From contig NC_020054.1 of NCBI RefSeq assembly GCF_000331105.1, positions 4,067,477-4,131,476 on the forward strand: a stretch of DNA of 64,000 nucleotides, written 5' to 3'. Shown one piece after another: positions 36,436 through 45,147 of the stretch. The DNA is from Fibrella aestuarina BUZ 2. Its GTDB lineage: Bacteria; Bacteroidota; Bacteroidia; Cytophagales; Spirosomataceae. A model generated the notes under the pieces. That model was not told where the DNA came from and searched no databases. It saw nothing but the letters and a program-made list of their open reading frames with translations. Within the stretch, counting starts at the first letter, position 1; each line of letters begins with the position of its first letter. The translations under genes and the position numbers were made by a program.

Positions 36436-37056
36436 ATGAAGCGATTAGCACCCTACTTAGAGCAGGGCGAAGGTATTCAGATTGAATACAAACGCACGTT
36501 ATCCAGCGCTTATCGCATTGCCCGGACCCTTGCGGCCTTTGCCAACACCTCGGGTGGTACCATCCTGATCGGCGTTGATGACGACGGCCGAGCGGTGGGT
36601 ATCGACTCCGAATACCGGGAAATGCAGATTATTGAACGCGCCACTGATTTTTTGATCGAGCCGCCGCTGTCGGTCGCTTATGAGATCGTCAGGCACGAGG
36701 GGCGCAATGTGCTGCTGGTGACCGTGCCCGAAAGCGACGAAAAACCCCACACGGCGGTCAACGAGCATAACGAACGCACGATCTACGTGCGTCAACGCGA
36801 CAAATCGGTGCCGACGCAGCGCCTGTTGATCGATGACAACGAGGTCAATCAGCAACTGTTGCAGACGACAATGGTGAAGAACCTGCTTCAGTTTTTGCGC
36901 AAGAGCGACAGCATCACGGCGGCCCGGCTCGCCAAGCTGGTTAACATCTCTACGTACCGCGCCAACAAACTGCTGCACGACCTCACCCGGCAGGGGGTGC
37001 TCCTGATGGTCGACAAGCCACGACCAGCGCATTTCTCACTCAAGAAAGACGGCTAG
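36436..37056 (+). CDS. AlbA_2 (Schlafen-type) domain protein with C-terminal winged helix, 206 aa
   Basis: The ATG at 36436 (MKRLAPYLEQGEG) fits the family start; the frame continues upstream through the terminator, so earlier starts are unlikely. Residues ~8-120 match the AlbA_2/divergent AAA-4 pattern: an IQIEYKRTL opening, the ARTLAAFANTSGGTILIGVDDDG core and TIYVRQRDKS. The last ~60 residues look like a winged helix (TAARLAKLVNISTYRANKLLHDLTRQG). Such proteins are often called putative DNA-binding or ATP-binding regulators; the function is not established. It is separated from the phosphatase gene by a strong terminator. Confidence 0.8.
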   Translation: MKRLAPYLEQGEGIQIEYKRTLSSAYRIARTLAAFANTSGGTILIGVDDDGRAVGIDSEYREMQIIERATDFLIEPPLSVAYEIVRHEGRNVLLVTVPESDEKPHTAVNEHNERTIYVRQRDKSVPTQRLLIDDNEVNQQLLQTTMVKNLLQFLRKSDSITAARLAKLVNISTYRANKLLHDLTRQGVLLMVDKPRPAHFSLKKDG

Positions 37057-37121
37057 TTTTCTTTTTTCAAGGAAAACTATAAGCCTGTTCATAGCCAACG
37101 AGCCAACGCTCCGGATACTGC

Positions 37122-37129
37122 TACTTTTG
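37122..37129 (+). promoter_or_regulatory. Predicted -7 promoter box of the EamA transporter gene
   Basis: TACTTTTG, a full TAnnTTTG match, 39 bp upstream of the ATG at 37168. Confidence 0.5.
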
Positions 37130-37167
37130 CAGGGTCGATATTCGCCAACAGAGTATCATCGATCAGC

Positions 37168-38091
37168 ATGACTATTGATTCGCCCCGTTCCGACGTCAGG
37201 CAGCCCGACCGCGTTCAGTTGTGGTCGGCTTTAGGGGCCGTGTACCTGCTTTGGGGGTCAACCTACCTGTTTATCCACTTCATGACCGAGCAGATGCCCC
37301 CGCTCTACATGGCGTCGGTTCGGTACCTGGTCTCGGGGAGCCTGCTCTACGGGTATGCCCGGCTGACGGGCAGCAAACGCCCAACGCGGCAGCATTGGCA
37401 GTCGACGGCGCTGATTGGCTTTTTCCTGCTGACGATCGCCAACGGCGCGCTGACGATCGCCGTGCAATACATCCCGACGGGCATGGCGGCGCTGCTGGGG
37501 GGGCTTTTGCCCATCTTTCTGCTGATCCTGAACTGGCTCTGGTTTGGCCGGGTTCGGCCCACGACGCTGTCGCTGCTGGGCGTCGGGGTGGGCGTCGTTG
37601 GCATTTACCTGCTTATCAAGCCCGACCGGCTCGTGAGTACGGGCGGGGTACACGCCAACCTGATCGGCACCTCGCTGGTGGCGGCGGGCAATCTGTCGTG
37701 GGCCGTGGGTACGTTACTCACGCCCCGACTGCCGCAACCCGGTCAAACGCTGGCCAGCGGCATGCAGATGCTGCTAGGCGGTTTTTTCCTGTTGATTATC
37801 AGCCTTCTCACCGAGCCCGTCGGCGTGTTCAGCATTCTGATTGCGCCAACCAAAGCGCTGTGGTCGGTGTTGTACCTGGTTATTTTTGGCAGCATCATCG
37901 GCTTCTCGTCCTATGCCTGGCTGGCCCGCAACGCTACGCCCTCGCTTCTGTCGACCTACGCCTTCGTGAACCCGGTGGTGGCGGTTTTGCTGGGCGTTCT
38001 GTTTGCCGGTGAGGTCTTCTCGGGCCGGTCGCTGCTGGGGGCCGGCGTAGCGCTGATCGGCGTGGTGCTGCTCACGCTGGGGCGCAAATAA
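37168..38091 (+). CDS. EamA-family (DMT) inner-membrane transporter, 307 aa
   Basis: About ten hydrophobic segments arranged as two EamA repeats. The first repeat opens LGAVYLLWGSTYLFIHF and carries the RYLVSGSLLYG helix; the second begins around residue 165 (GTSLVAAGNLSWAVGTLL) and ends TYAFVNPVVAVLLGVLFAGE, the characteristic Pro-containing signature. The arrangement resembles E. coli YedA. Substrate unknown; family members export amino acids or other metabolites. It has its own promoter box and ends 3 bp from the convergent kinase gene. Confidence 0.9.
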   Translation: MTIDSPRSDVRQPDRVQLWSALGAVYLLWGSTYLFIHFMTEQMPPLYMASVRYLVSGSLLYGYARLTGSKRPTRQHWQSTALIGFFLLTIANGALTIAVQYIPTGMAALLGGLLPIFLLILNWLWFGRVRPTTLSLLGVGVGVVGIYLLIKPDRLVSTGGVHANLIGTSLVAAGNLSWAVGTLLTPRLPQPGQTLASGMQMLLGGFFLLIISLLTEPVGVFSILIAPTKALWSVLYLVIFGSIIGFSSYAWLARNATPSLLSTYAFVNPVVAVLLGVLFAGEVFSGRSLLGAGVALIGVVLLTLGRK

Positions 38092-38094
38092 TGC

Positions 38095-38709
38095 CTACGC
38101 CTTCACGGCCAATTGCCGATCGATGAGCCCGATCACGTGTTGCAGATCGTCGGGATTGTTGGCGTAGTCCAGCTCGTTCACGTCGATCACCAGCAACTCG
38201 CCTGCCTGGTAGTGCTCGGCAAACTGGTCATACAGCAGGTTCAGGCTTTGCAGGTACGCCGGGCTCATCGCCTGCTCGAAATCGCGCCCCCGTTTTTTGA
38301 TCTGCCCAATCAGCTTCGGCAAATCGGCACGCAGGTAGATCATCAGATCGGGCGGGCGCACCAGACTCAGCATGTTATCGAACAACGACCGGTACGTGTC
38401 GTAGTCGCGGGGCACCATCAGGTCGGTGTCGTAGAGGTTCTTGGCGAAGATGTAGGCGTCTTCGTAGATGGTCCGGTCCTGGATCACGCTTCGCCCCGAC
38501 TCACGGATTTTCTGTACCTGCTCAAACCGGCTGTTCAGAAAATAGATCTGTAAGTGAAACGACCAACGAGCCATGTCGCCGTAAAAATCAGCGAGATACG
38601 GGTTGCCTTCCACGGCTTCGTAGAGCACATCCCAGCCATAATGGGCCGCTAACTGTTGGGCGAGGGTCGTTTTCCCGGCGCCGATATTTCCGGTAATCGC
38701 AATGTGCAT
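38095..38709 (-). CDS. Deoxynucleoside kinase, 204 aa
   Basis: Residues 6-14 (GNIGAGKTT) are the P loop. RTIYEDAYIF carries the D-R-T substrate/catalytic motif typical of the dGK/dAK/TK2 family, here preceded by QD; further on RGRDFEQAM forms the lid region with its Arg residues. It phosphorylates deoxynucleosides for salvage of dNTP precursors, with specificity (dA, dG, dC) not readable from sequence. Length is usual for bacterial dNKs. It lies convergent with the transporter gene; about 240 bp upstream separate it from the isomerase-like gene and hold no recognised element. Confidence 0.9.
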   Translation of the reverse strand: MHIAITGNIGAGKTTLAQQLAAHYGWDVLYEAVEGNPYLADFYGDMARWSFHLQIYFLNSRFEQVQKIRESGRSVIQDRTIYEDAYIFAKNLYDTDLMVPRDYDTYRSLFDNMLSLVRPPDLMIYLRADLPKLIGQIKKRGRDFEQAMSPAYLQSLNLLYDQFAEHYQAGELLVIDVNELDYANNPDDLQHVIGLIDRQLAVKA

Positions 38710-38950
38710 GAACGCGAATGAAGTTGATGGATCCGTTAGACGGCCTCAAAAATCCGGTATCGGCACCGTTTTGCCAACACAAAGCGGGACAATCTTTTTG
38801 GCTAGGTACCGTTAGCCGACCCTATGTAAAGGGGCCCCGGCGGCGGGCAGTTGGGTTGGAGTTGACCTAAATACCGTCGTAAGTCGGCTAAAGCCGTGAA
38901 CTTTAGGGGTTAGTTGCCTTTTACAGGCAGATCACGATTCGCCTCCTGTC

Positions 38951-39874
38951 ATGAACCCGTCGCGCCGCCAGTTTATAACGTCTCTCACGCTGGGTACTGC
39001 TGCCCTCGCCACCGCGCCGTCGCTGGTGCAGTCAGCTGTTGCCGCCCCGCTGCCCCTTTCCTGTAATTCGTATTCGTGGCTGACGTTCTACGAGCGGGCG
39101 GGTAAACAATGGATGAACGACCCCGATGCGTCGATGCGGGATTTTGTGGCTTCGGGCTTTACGGCCTACGAACCCAGCCTCGATTCGCCCGCCGCGGCGA
39201 AGACGCTGGCCCCATTGCTGAAAACATACGGGCTAACGATGCCGTCTATCTACGTCAATAGCTCGCTGCACAACCGGGCCGAGGCCGACACGTCGATTGC
39301 GACGGCGCTGGCGATTGCGGATGCCGTGAAACCCCTCGGGACACGCCTCATCGTGACGAATCCCAACCCCATCAAGTGGGGGTCAGCCGAGAACAAATCC
39401 GACGCGCAACTCGACGAACAACTGCGCAACCTCGACCGGTTGGGGGCAGCCCTGCGGCAGCGCGGGCTTACGCTGGCCTACCATACGCACGCGCCCGAAC
39501 ACCGCGCCGCCGCCCGCGAATTTCACCATATGATGCTCGGCAGCAACCCCGACCACGTAAAGCTGTGCCTCGATGCCCACTGGGTGTACCGGGGCTCTGA
39601 AAATTCGCAGGTCGCGCTGTTCGACGTGGTAAAGCTATACGGCAAACGCATCGCCTCGATGCACGTCCGGCAGTCGAACGGGGGCATCTGGGCGGAGACC
39701 TTCTCCCCCACCGGCGACATCGACTATAACCAGCTGATGGCGACCATTAGGCAACTGGGCGTCAGGCCGTTGGTCGTGCTCGAACAATGCCTTGAGAAAG
39801 GATCGCCCAACACCCTGGATGGGGTAGCGGCGCATAAAGCCGATCTGGCGGTGGCCCGTCGGGTCTTTGTCTAA
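38951..39874 (+). CDS. Exported sugar phosphate isomerase/epimerase-like protein, 307 aa
   Basis: The N-terminus MNPSRRQFITSLTLGTAA is a Tat signal (RRQFI), cleaved near AVAA. The mature part is a xylose-isomerase-like TIM barrel: LAYHTHAPEH with metal-binding His, KLCLDAHWVYRG, IASMHVRQSNGG and VVLEQCLEKGS in the expected order. Homologues in Cytophagales often act on carbohydrates or inositol-type substrates. The reaction is unknown. It ends 2 bp from the convergent plug-domain gene. Confidence 0.85.
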   Translation: MNPSRRQFITSLTLGTAALATAPSLVQSAVAAPLPLSCNSYSWLTFYERAGKQWMNDPDASMRDFVASGFTAYEPSLDSPAAAKTLAPLLKTYGLTMPSIYVNSSLHNRAEADTSIATALAIADAVKPLGTRLIVTNPNPIKWGSAENKSDAQLDEQLRNLDRLGAALRQRGLTLAYHTHAPEHRAAAREFHHMMLGSNPDHVKLCLDAHWVYRGSENSQVALFDVVKLYGKRIASMHVRQSNGGIWAETFSPTGDIDYNQLMATIRQLGVRPLVVLEQCLEKGSPNTLDGVAAHKADLAVARRVFV

Positions 39875-39876
39875 GC

Positions 39877-42783
39877 TCAGTGCGACCCGCCCACCGACAG
39901 CGTTTGCACGCACGATACCGGCAACCCCGCATCGGTCACGCCCTGTAGCGTCAGCCGGAGGGTTCGGACGGCCGGAGCCACCTCGATCGGGATGGTGAGC
40001 TGCCCAAAGGCGTCGGTGGTAGCGAGCGGTAGCCAGGCGAGTACGTCGCGGCGGACGCCGGGTACGTTGGTCCAGGTCGAGGGGGCGGTCGGGTTGGCGT
40101 AGCCCCGCAGCGTGTGGCGACTCACGCCCTTCACCGAAGCGCCCTCGCGGGTGGTTTTAGAATAAAAGGCCAGCACACCCCGCGCGGCGTTGGCCCCGTA
40201 GATCGCCGCCACCGATCCCGATTTGAGCACCTCGATCCGTTCGATGTTGGCGGGCGAAAAAGCCAGCAGTTGCGTACCATCGGTATCGTCGATGGGAAAG
40301 CCATCCATCAGAAACAACGGATTTTGCATCGTCGCCTCGACCGTGGTTTTTGGCGGTGGTGGCGCCCCGAAGCCCGTTTGCACTGGCACAGCCGCGTTCA
40401 GGATCGACCACGTACCTGGAAATTTCACCGAATAGCTCACCCGCCCGTTGGCCAGGACCTGTTCCACCCTGACCGAGGGTACTTTAGCCTGAATAAGCAA
40501 ATACAGATTGGCCACATCCGGGCTATCGTCGGTCAGCACGATTGTCTGATCGACCCGGTCGTGCAGGCTGCGCAGTTGTACGTCGGCGGGGCGGTCGTCG
40601 AATGACCGGCGGGCCCGAACGGCCACTTCGTTCAATTGGCGGGCTTCGGCCTGTCGATAAGCCGCCGGGTCAGCTTGTTGCCGCTGCCAACCCGCTTCGA
40701 TCATCGACCGCCATTGCGTGAAGTACCGGGCGGCATCAGGCAAAACGGGCAACGTACCTGGCGACTCGGCCTGAGCACGAAACGATACCCGCGCTTCGAT
40801 GGGTTTCCCGCGCCGGTTGGCTACCCGCACCACAGCCTGTGTCGTATCGGGCAGATCGAGCTGCTCGACCGTAAACGCCCCTGTTTGATCGGTTTGCGCC
40901 ACCCGCATCTGCACGGCGGCCCCGCCCGTGGCAAAGAAAGTCACGTTATACGGCGGCTTTTCCGAGCTGATCACCGTGCCGTGCAGCGTGATATCGGGTT
41001 TTACGGCGTTCGCGCTGAGTGGTTGCTTGTTGGCGAGCGCAAGTTGGGCGAAAAAGTCTGGCCCAAGCGAATCGGGCGGTATCCCATCGGCATCGGTCAC
41101 GGCCACCGATAGGCGGGCAAACACGGAACGGCCCTGGTCATCCTGTAGGGCTATACTGAGCGATCGGGTGGGCTCACTGGTGGCAGTCCCCAACGTAGCC
41201 GTCGCGACGATCCGCTTTGGCGGCGCTACGGCGTTCACGATCCAGCGGCGGCGGTCGGGCTGGCTCGTTGGTGGCGGGTTGCCGGGTACGTTGGGTTGCG
41301 TACCGTTCACCACCAGGATGGGTCGCTCAAAGGCGGGTTGTTGGCGATTGGCCCCGGTATAGGCCCGAAGCCAGTACGTACCCGTTGCCAGCGTATCCGA
41401 CAGCCGGAACGTACCCACCGTGCGCCCTTCCCGCACTGGCAGCCATTGGTGCTGTACCAGTGTCTGTCGGTCTGACCATATAGCCACGCTCAGCGCCGGG
41501 CCCACCGCCGCCGTATCAATCTGCCGCGACCGGCCGTCAAGCACGTACCCACTCAGCGACAGCCGGTCGCCGGTGAGGTAAAGCGGTTTGTCGATATGCA
41601 GCAACACGGCTGGCCCGCCATGGGTCGCTTTGTCCGCAGTGGGGAGCGGGGTTGAGGCGGCTACTGAATCGCGGCGGGGCTCGACCGGACGTTGCCAGTC
41701 GTCGGGCAGGGCGGCGGCGAGGCGATCGTCGCTGAGGTAGCCAACCGCGTCAAAGCCACGCGGTGCCGTGATGGCCCCCGCCGTAGTGAAGCCGAGCGTT
41801 TTTTGCGGCAATACCAGCTTCGAGAAAGCATAGGGTGCATCGCGGTAGGGCGAATTGCGGGGATTGTAGCGGGTGTAAAACACTTCCAGCGGGCTCATAC
41901 TGACCAGCCAGCGCTCGTGAGGTTGCGCACCGGGCAGCACCAGCGTGCTCAACTCAATAGGCTTCAGATGCCGCCCCAGTTCCGTGCCCAGCGTCGGCGG
42001 CGGGTTTTCAGGAAGTGGGCGGTCGGGATTGGTTTGGTAGACCAAAAACCCTTCTTTCTCGTGGGTCCCGGCGGCCAGGCTCGCCAGCAGGTGCCGCAGC
42101 GACCCACGGTAGGCGACCTCCCGGTTGCGCTGCCAGGTAGCGGCCTGCCTGGGCGAGTCGGGCTGGAGTTCGCTGAAAAGCGTGGTACCGCCAAACACCA
42201 CCCGCCCGGTCTGGTTCTGACTGCGGAAGCCCAGCAGCGTATACTGCATCCGAAACCCCAGCGCCCGGTTGTCGATGACGAGCGGTGCACTCGCCGTAGC
42301 CGTGAGCGTGCCGTTGGATTCGCTGAAACTCAGCACTTCCGGGTTGGTGATGGTGCATTTACCCGCAAACGGCGACGTACCCAGCAGGTCGCGTTTGAAC
42401 CGGTCCAGCTGCCCCTCCCACTGGCGATCTTTCCCGGCCTTCACGACCACGTCGCTCAGCAGGTTGGTCATGGGAAAGAGCGTGATCTCGAGCAGGCGCG
42501 GCCGGACTTCCTTGACATCGATGGTCTTTCGTTCGGCTGTGAACCCAGTGTACGAGACGACCAGTTCAGTCGTGCCGAAGGGAACGTCGGGCAGCGTGAA
42601 CAGGCCTTTTTCGTCGGTATTAGTACCGCGCGTAGTGCTGTTGATATATACCGACGCAAACGGCAGGGGTTCCCCCGTCGTGGCGTTGGTAATTTTGCCC
42701 GTTAGGGTAGCGCGTTGGGCGGGTTGGGCCTGCGTGAAAACGGGTAAGCAGCACAGGCAGAGAAGCCAGCGAAGGGTGGTCAT
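39877..42783 (-). CDS. Exported protein with carboxypeptidase-regulatory-like, macroglobulin-like and TonB-plug domains, 968 aa
   Basis: Signal peptide residues 1-19 (ends TQAQ). Residues ~24-110 form a CarboxypepD_reg-like beta-sandwich (LTGKITNATTGEPLPFASVYIN). Around 400-490 a macroglobulin MG2-like stretch (KPLYLTGDRLSLSGYVLDG; GTYWLRAYTG) is visible. At ~780-870 there is a plug-like part: VPSVRVEQV, PLFLMDGFPIDD and NIERIEVLKSGSVAAIYGANAARGVL, as in SusC-type plugs. After it there are only ~95 residues, so no 22-strand barrel is present. Domain order is known from Bacteroidota proteins annotated as 'TonB-dependent receptor plug domain-containing', whose job is unclear. It may act in surface macromolecule handling. 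Confidence 0.85.
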   Translation of the reverse strand: MTTLRWLLCLCCLPVFTQAQPAQRATLTGKITNATTGEPLPFASVYINSTTRGTNTDEKGLFTLPDVPFGTTELVVSYTGFTAERKTIDVKEVRPRLLEITLFPMTNLLSDVVVKAGKDRQWEGQLDRFKRDLLGTSPFAGKCTITNPEVLSFSESNGTLTATASAPLVIDNRALGFRMQYTLLGFRSQNQTGRVVFGGTTLFSELQPDSPRQAATWQRNREVAYRGSLRHLLASLAAGTHEKEGFLVYQTNPDRPLPENPPPTLGTELGRHLKPIELSTLVLPGAQPHERWLVSMSPLEVFYTRYNPRNSPYRDAPYAFSKLVLPQKTLGFTTAGAITAPRGFDAVGYLSDDRLAAALPDDWQRPVEPRRDSVAASTPLPTADKATHGGPAVLLHIDKPLYLTGDRLSLSGYVLDGRSRQIDTAAVGPALSVAIWSDRQTLVQHQWLPVREGRTVGTFRLSDTLATGTYWLRAYTGANRQQPAFERPILVVNGTQPNVPGNPPPTSQPDRRRWIVNAVAPPKRIVATATLGTATSEPTRSLSIALQDDQGRSVFARLSVAVTDADGIPPDSLGPDFFAQLALANKQPLSANAVKPDITLHGTVISSEKPPYNVTFFATGGAAVQMRVAQTDQTGAFTVEQLDLPDTTQAVVRVANRRGKPIEARVSFRAQAESPGTLPVLPDAARYFTQWRSMIEAGWQRQQADPAAYRQAEARQLNEVAVRARRSFDDRPADVQLRSLHDRVDQTIVLTDDSPDVANLYLLIQAKVPSVRVEQVLANGRVSYSVKFPGTWSILNAAVPVQTGFGAPPPPKTTVEATMQNPLFLMDGFPIDDTDGTQLLAFSPANIERIEVLKSGSVAAIYGANAARGVLAFYSKTTREGASVKGVSRHTLRGYANPTAPSTWTNVPGVRRDVLAWLPLATTDAFGQLTIPIEVAPAVRTLRLTLQGVTDAGLPVSCVQTLSVGGSH

Positions 42784-42840
42784 GACGGTCGGGACACGGT
42801 AAGGAACAGCAACTTACGGTAATTCCCCGAACCGTTATCT

Positions 42841-44040
42841 TCAAAACGTCACCTTCGGATTTTTGAGCGATTTCATGGCCTGCCCCAGCCCACCGAGCGT
42901 CAGCGGAAACATGCGGTTACCGGCCCAGTCGCGGATGAGGTTCGTGCTGTTGGTGTACGACCAGTAACCCGCAGGGGTGGGGTTCAGCCAGACCAAATGC
43001 GGGTACTGCGCCTTGAACCGGTCGAGCCAGACGAGGCCCGCCTCCTCATTGTAATGCTCAACGCTCCCGCGCGGCTGCGTGAGTTCGTAGGGAGCCATGG
43101 CGGCGTCGCCCACGAAGATCACCTTGTACTCCCGGTTGTATTTGTGCAGCACCTCCCAGGTCGGGATGCGGTCGCGGCGACGCGTGTTGTCTTTCCAGAG
43201 CGTTTCGTACACGCAGTTGTGGAAATACAGAAATTCGAGGTGTTTGAACTGGTAACGGGCCGCCGAAAATAGCTGGTTACACAGGTCGATGTGTTCGTCC
43301 ATCGAGCCACCCACGTCGAACAGCAGCAACACCTTGACCCGGTTTTGCCGCGACGGTTGCAGCTTCACATCCAGATAACCGCCGTTGCGGCTGGTTTCGG
43401 CGATGGTCTCGTCGATATCCAGCTCGTCGGGTGCTCCTTCGCGCGTCAGGATCCGCAGGCGGCGCAGGGCCATCTTCATGTTGCGGGTGTTCAGCTCCAC
43501 CCCATCGTCCAGGTTTTTGTAGTCGCGGTGCTCCCAGACCTTGGTAGCCCGGCGGTTGCCCCCCGACTCGGTGAGCGTTTGGCCTAGCTTAAATCCTTCC
43601 GGCGCGTAACCCGTGTTGCCAAAGGGCGACGTACCGCCCGTACCGATCCATTTACTGCCACCTTCGTGCCGCTCCTGCTGCTCATCGAGCAGGTCCCGCA
43701 GGCGGGCATACAGGGTATCGAGGCCACCGGCGGCATCCAGGGCCGCTTTTTCGTCGTCGGTCAGGTTCTGCGCCAGCGCATCACTTAGCCAGGCGGGCGG
43801 CACCTCGGGCAGCGCGCCCCTCGTCACCGTCGACGTACCGGATACCCACTCGCCAAACACCCGGTCGAACAGGTCGAGGTGCTGCTCGTGCTTAACCAGC
43901 GTGGTCTTGCTGAGGTAATAAAAATCGTCGATGGTGGTGCCGCCCACGTCGCTCCGCAACGCTTCCAGCAGCGTCAGGTATTCCGACAGCGTCACCGGCA
44001 ACGCCTGTTGCCGCAGCAGGAGGAAGAAAGTGAGAAACAT
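42841..44040 (-). CDS. VWA domain protein (CoxE-like), 399 aa
   Basis: The ATG at 44040 gives 399 aa. The N-terminal ~190 residues are helical (LSEYLTLLEALRSDV...DDFYYLSKTTLVKH), as in CoxE/VWA proteins working with MoxR ATPases. The VWA domain starts at VKVLLLFDVGGSMDEH; the metal-site motif is DxGGSM rather than the common DxSxS, a frequent variant in this group. Later YFHNCVYETLW and KVIFVGDAAMAPYEL are further VWA strands. It follows the MoxR gene with a repeat hairpin between. MoxR-VWA pairs are thought to act as chaperones that assemble or activate partner complexes; the target is unknown here. Confidence 0.88.
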   Translation of the reverse strand: MFLTFFLLLRQQALPVTLSEYLTLLEALRSDVGGTTIDDFYYLSKTTLVKHEQHLDLFDRVFGEWVSGTSTVTRGALPEVPPAWLSDALAQNLTDDEKAALDAAGGLDTLYARLRDLLDEQQERHEGGSKWIGTGGTSPFGNTGYAPEGFKLGQTLTESGGNRRATKVWEHRDYKNLDDGVELNTRNMKMALRRLRILTREGAPDELDIDETIAETSRNGGYLDVKLQPSRQNRVKVLLLFDVGGSMDEHIDLCNQLFSAARYQFKHLEFLYFHNCVYETLWKDNTRRRDRIPTWEVLHKYNREYKVIFVGDAAMAPYELTQPRGSVEHYNEEAGLVWLDRFKAQYPHLVWLNPTPAGYWSYTNSTNLIRDWAGNRMFPLTLGGLGQAMKSLKNPKVTF

Positions 44041-44046
44041 AAGTTA

Positions 44047-44197
44047 ATGAATAATGGACAATGCACGATGAACAATGTATAATGCACGATGTACAATGCA
44101 CAATGACCCCGTATGACTACAAAACTGGCCGAAGGATACTGCACCGTTCATTGTACATTATACATTGTTCATTATTCATTGTCCATTATCCATTCCC
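44047..44197 (+). repeat. Heptad-repeat hairpin between MoxR and VWA genes
   Basis: From 44047 nine consecutive ATGNNNN heptads run to about 44109; from 44149 seven CATNNNN heptads run to about 44197. The arms are inverted to one another (ATG pairs with CAT) across a ~40-nt loop region and so can form a long imperfect hairpin. Fixed positions within the heptads repeat while the others vary. It fills the intergenic gap almost exactly. Confidence 0.8.
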
Positions 44198-45028
44198 TTA
44201 CTTCCTGCCCCGGAGGGCGGCGAGCAGGTCGGCGTCCTGTTCGTTTTTGAGGAGGGCACCGAGGTAGGGGGGCACTTCGCGCAGGTTTTCGAGGTCGGTG
44301 AGGTCATCGTGCGTGACGCCCGCCACCATCAGCAGCCGAATCCAGTCGATGAGTTCGCTCGTCGAGGGTTTCTTTTTTAAGGCCTTTACGTCGCGGATTC
44401 CGTAGAACACCGACAACGCCTTGGCCATCAGTTCGCCCGGCAGTTTCGGAAAATGCACGTCGACGATCTGCTGCATCGTGGCGCGGTCGGGAAACCGGAT
44501 GTAGTGAAAAAAGCAGCGGCGCAGAAAGGCGTCGGGGAGTTCTTTCTCGTTGTTCGAGGTGATGATCACCACCGGCCGGTGCCGCGCCCGGATCGTCTGC
44601 CGCAGTTCGTAGCAATAGAAGTCCATGCGGTCGAGTTCCTGCAACAGATCGTTGGGAAATTCAATGTCGGCCTTGTCGATTTCGTCGATCAGCAGCACCG
44701 CCGACTCGTCGGTTTCGAAGGCCTCCCAGAGTTTGCCTTTTTTGATGTAAGCGGCCAGATCGCCTACGTCGCGGTCGCCCAGTTGCGAGTCGCGGAGGCG
44801 CGAGACGGCATCGTATTCGTAGAGGCCCTGCTGCGCCGTGGTGGTCGATTTGACGTGCCAGGTAAACAGCGGTTTGTTGAGCGCCCGTGCCACCTCAAAG
44901 GCCAGCAGCGTTTTGCCGGTGCCGGGTTCGCCCTTGATCAGCAGTGGCTTCTGCAACTGAATGGCGGCATTGACGGCCACGCTCAACTCGCGGGTGGCCA
45001 CGTAGGCGTCGGTTCCCTGGAACTGCAT
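44198..45028 (-). CDS. MoxR-family AAA+ ATPase, 276 aa
   Basis: The ATG at 45028 (MQFQGTDAYVATREL) is preferred to a GTG 66 bp upstream, which would lie in the repeat hairpin. GEPGTGKT is Walker A near residue 37, LLIDEIDKAD Walker B, ITSNNEKELPDAF the sensor 1 region with RRCFFHYIRF carrying the Arg finger. C-terminal lid: LIDWIRLLMVAG. MoxR ATPases work with VWA proteins, here encoded next in the operon, as chaperone-like remodelers. The short leader contains a 13-bp inverted repeat element. Confidence 0.92.
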   Translation of the reverse strand: MQFQGTDAYVATRELSVAVNAAIQLQKPLLIKGEPGTGKTLLAFEVARALNKPLFTWHVKSTTTAQQGLYEYDAVSRLRDSQLGDRDVGDLAAYIKKGKLWEAFETDESAVLLIDEIDKADIEFPNDLLQELDRMDFYCYELRQTIRARHRPVVIITSNNEKELPDAFLRRCFFHYIRFPDRATMQQIVDVHFPKLPGELMAKALSVFYGIRDVKALKKKPSTSELIDWIRLLMVAGVTHDDLTDLENLREVPPYLGALLKNEQDADLLAALRGRK

Positions 45029-45037
45029 TGGAGTTAA

Positions 45038-45142
45038 GTTCAATGTCCAAAGTCCAACGTTCAAAGCCGATAGCGCAAACGGACGTCTACACACCTGCCA
45101 CGTTGGACCTGCAGCGGACCGCCTGGACCTTGGACATTGAAC
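45038..45142 (+). repeat. Heptad-repeat hairpin between the acidic gene and MoxR gene
   Basis: Outer arms 45038-45050 and 45130-45142 pair perfectly over 13 bp; inner arms containing AGTCCAACG and CGTTGGAC also pair. Left arm units follow a GTCCAAN/GTTCAAN heptad, right arm units a TGGACNT heptad. No T run; occupies the whole intergenic gap between two minus-strand genes. Confidence 0.8.
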
Positions 45143-45147
45143 GCTAA

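Noticed and set aside
38710..38950. A small gene or RNA between the kinase and isomerase-like genes
   Set aside because: Only short palindromes (such as GGGGCCCC) are seen; no coding frame, promoter box or terminator stands out.
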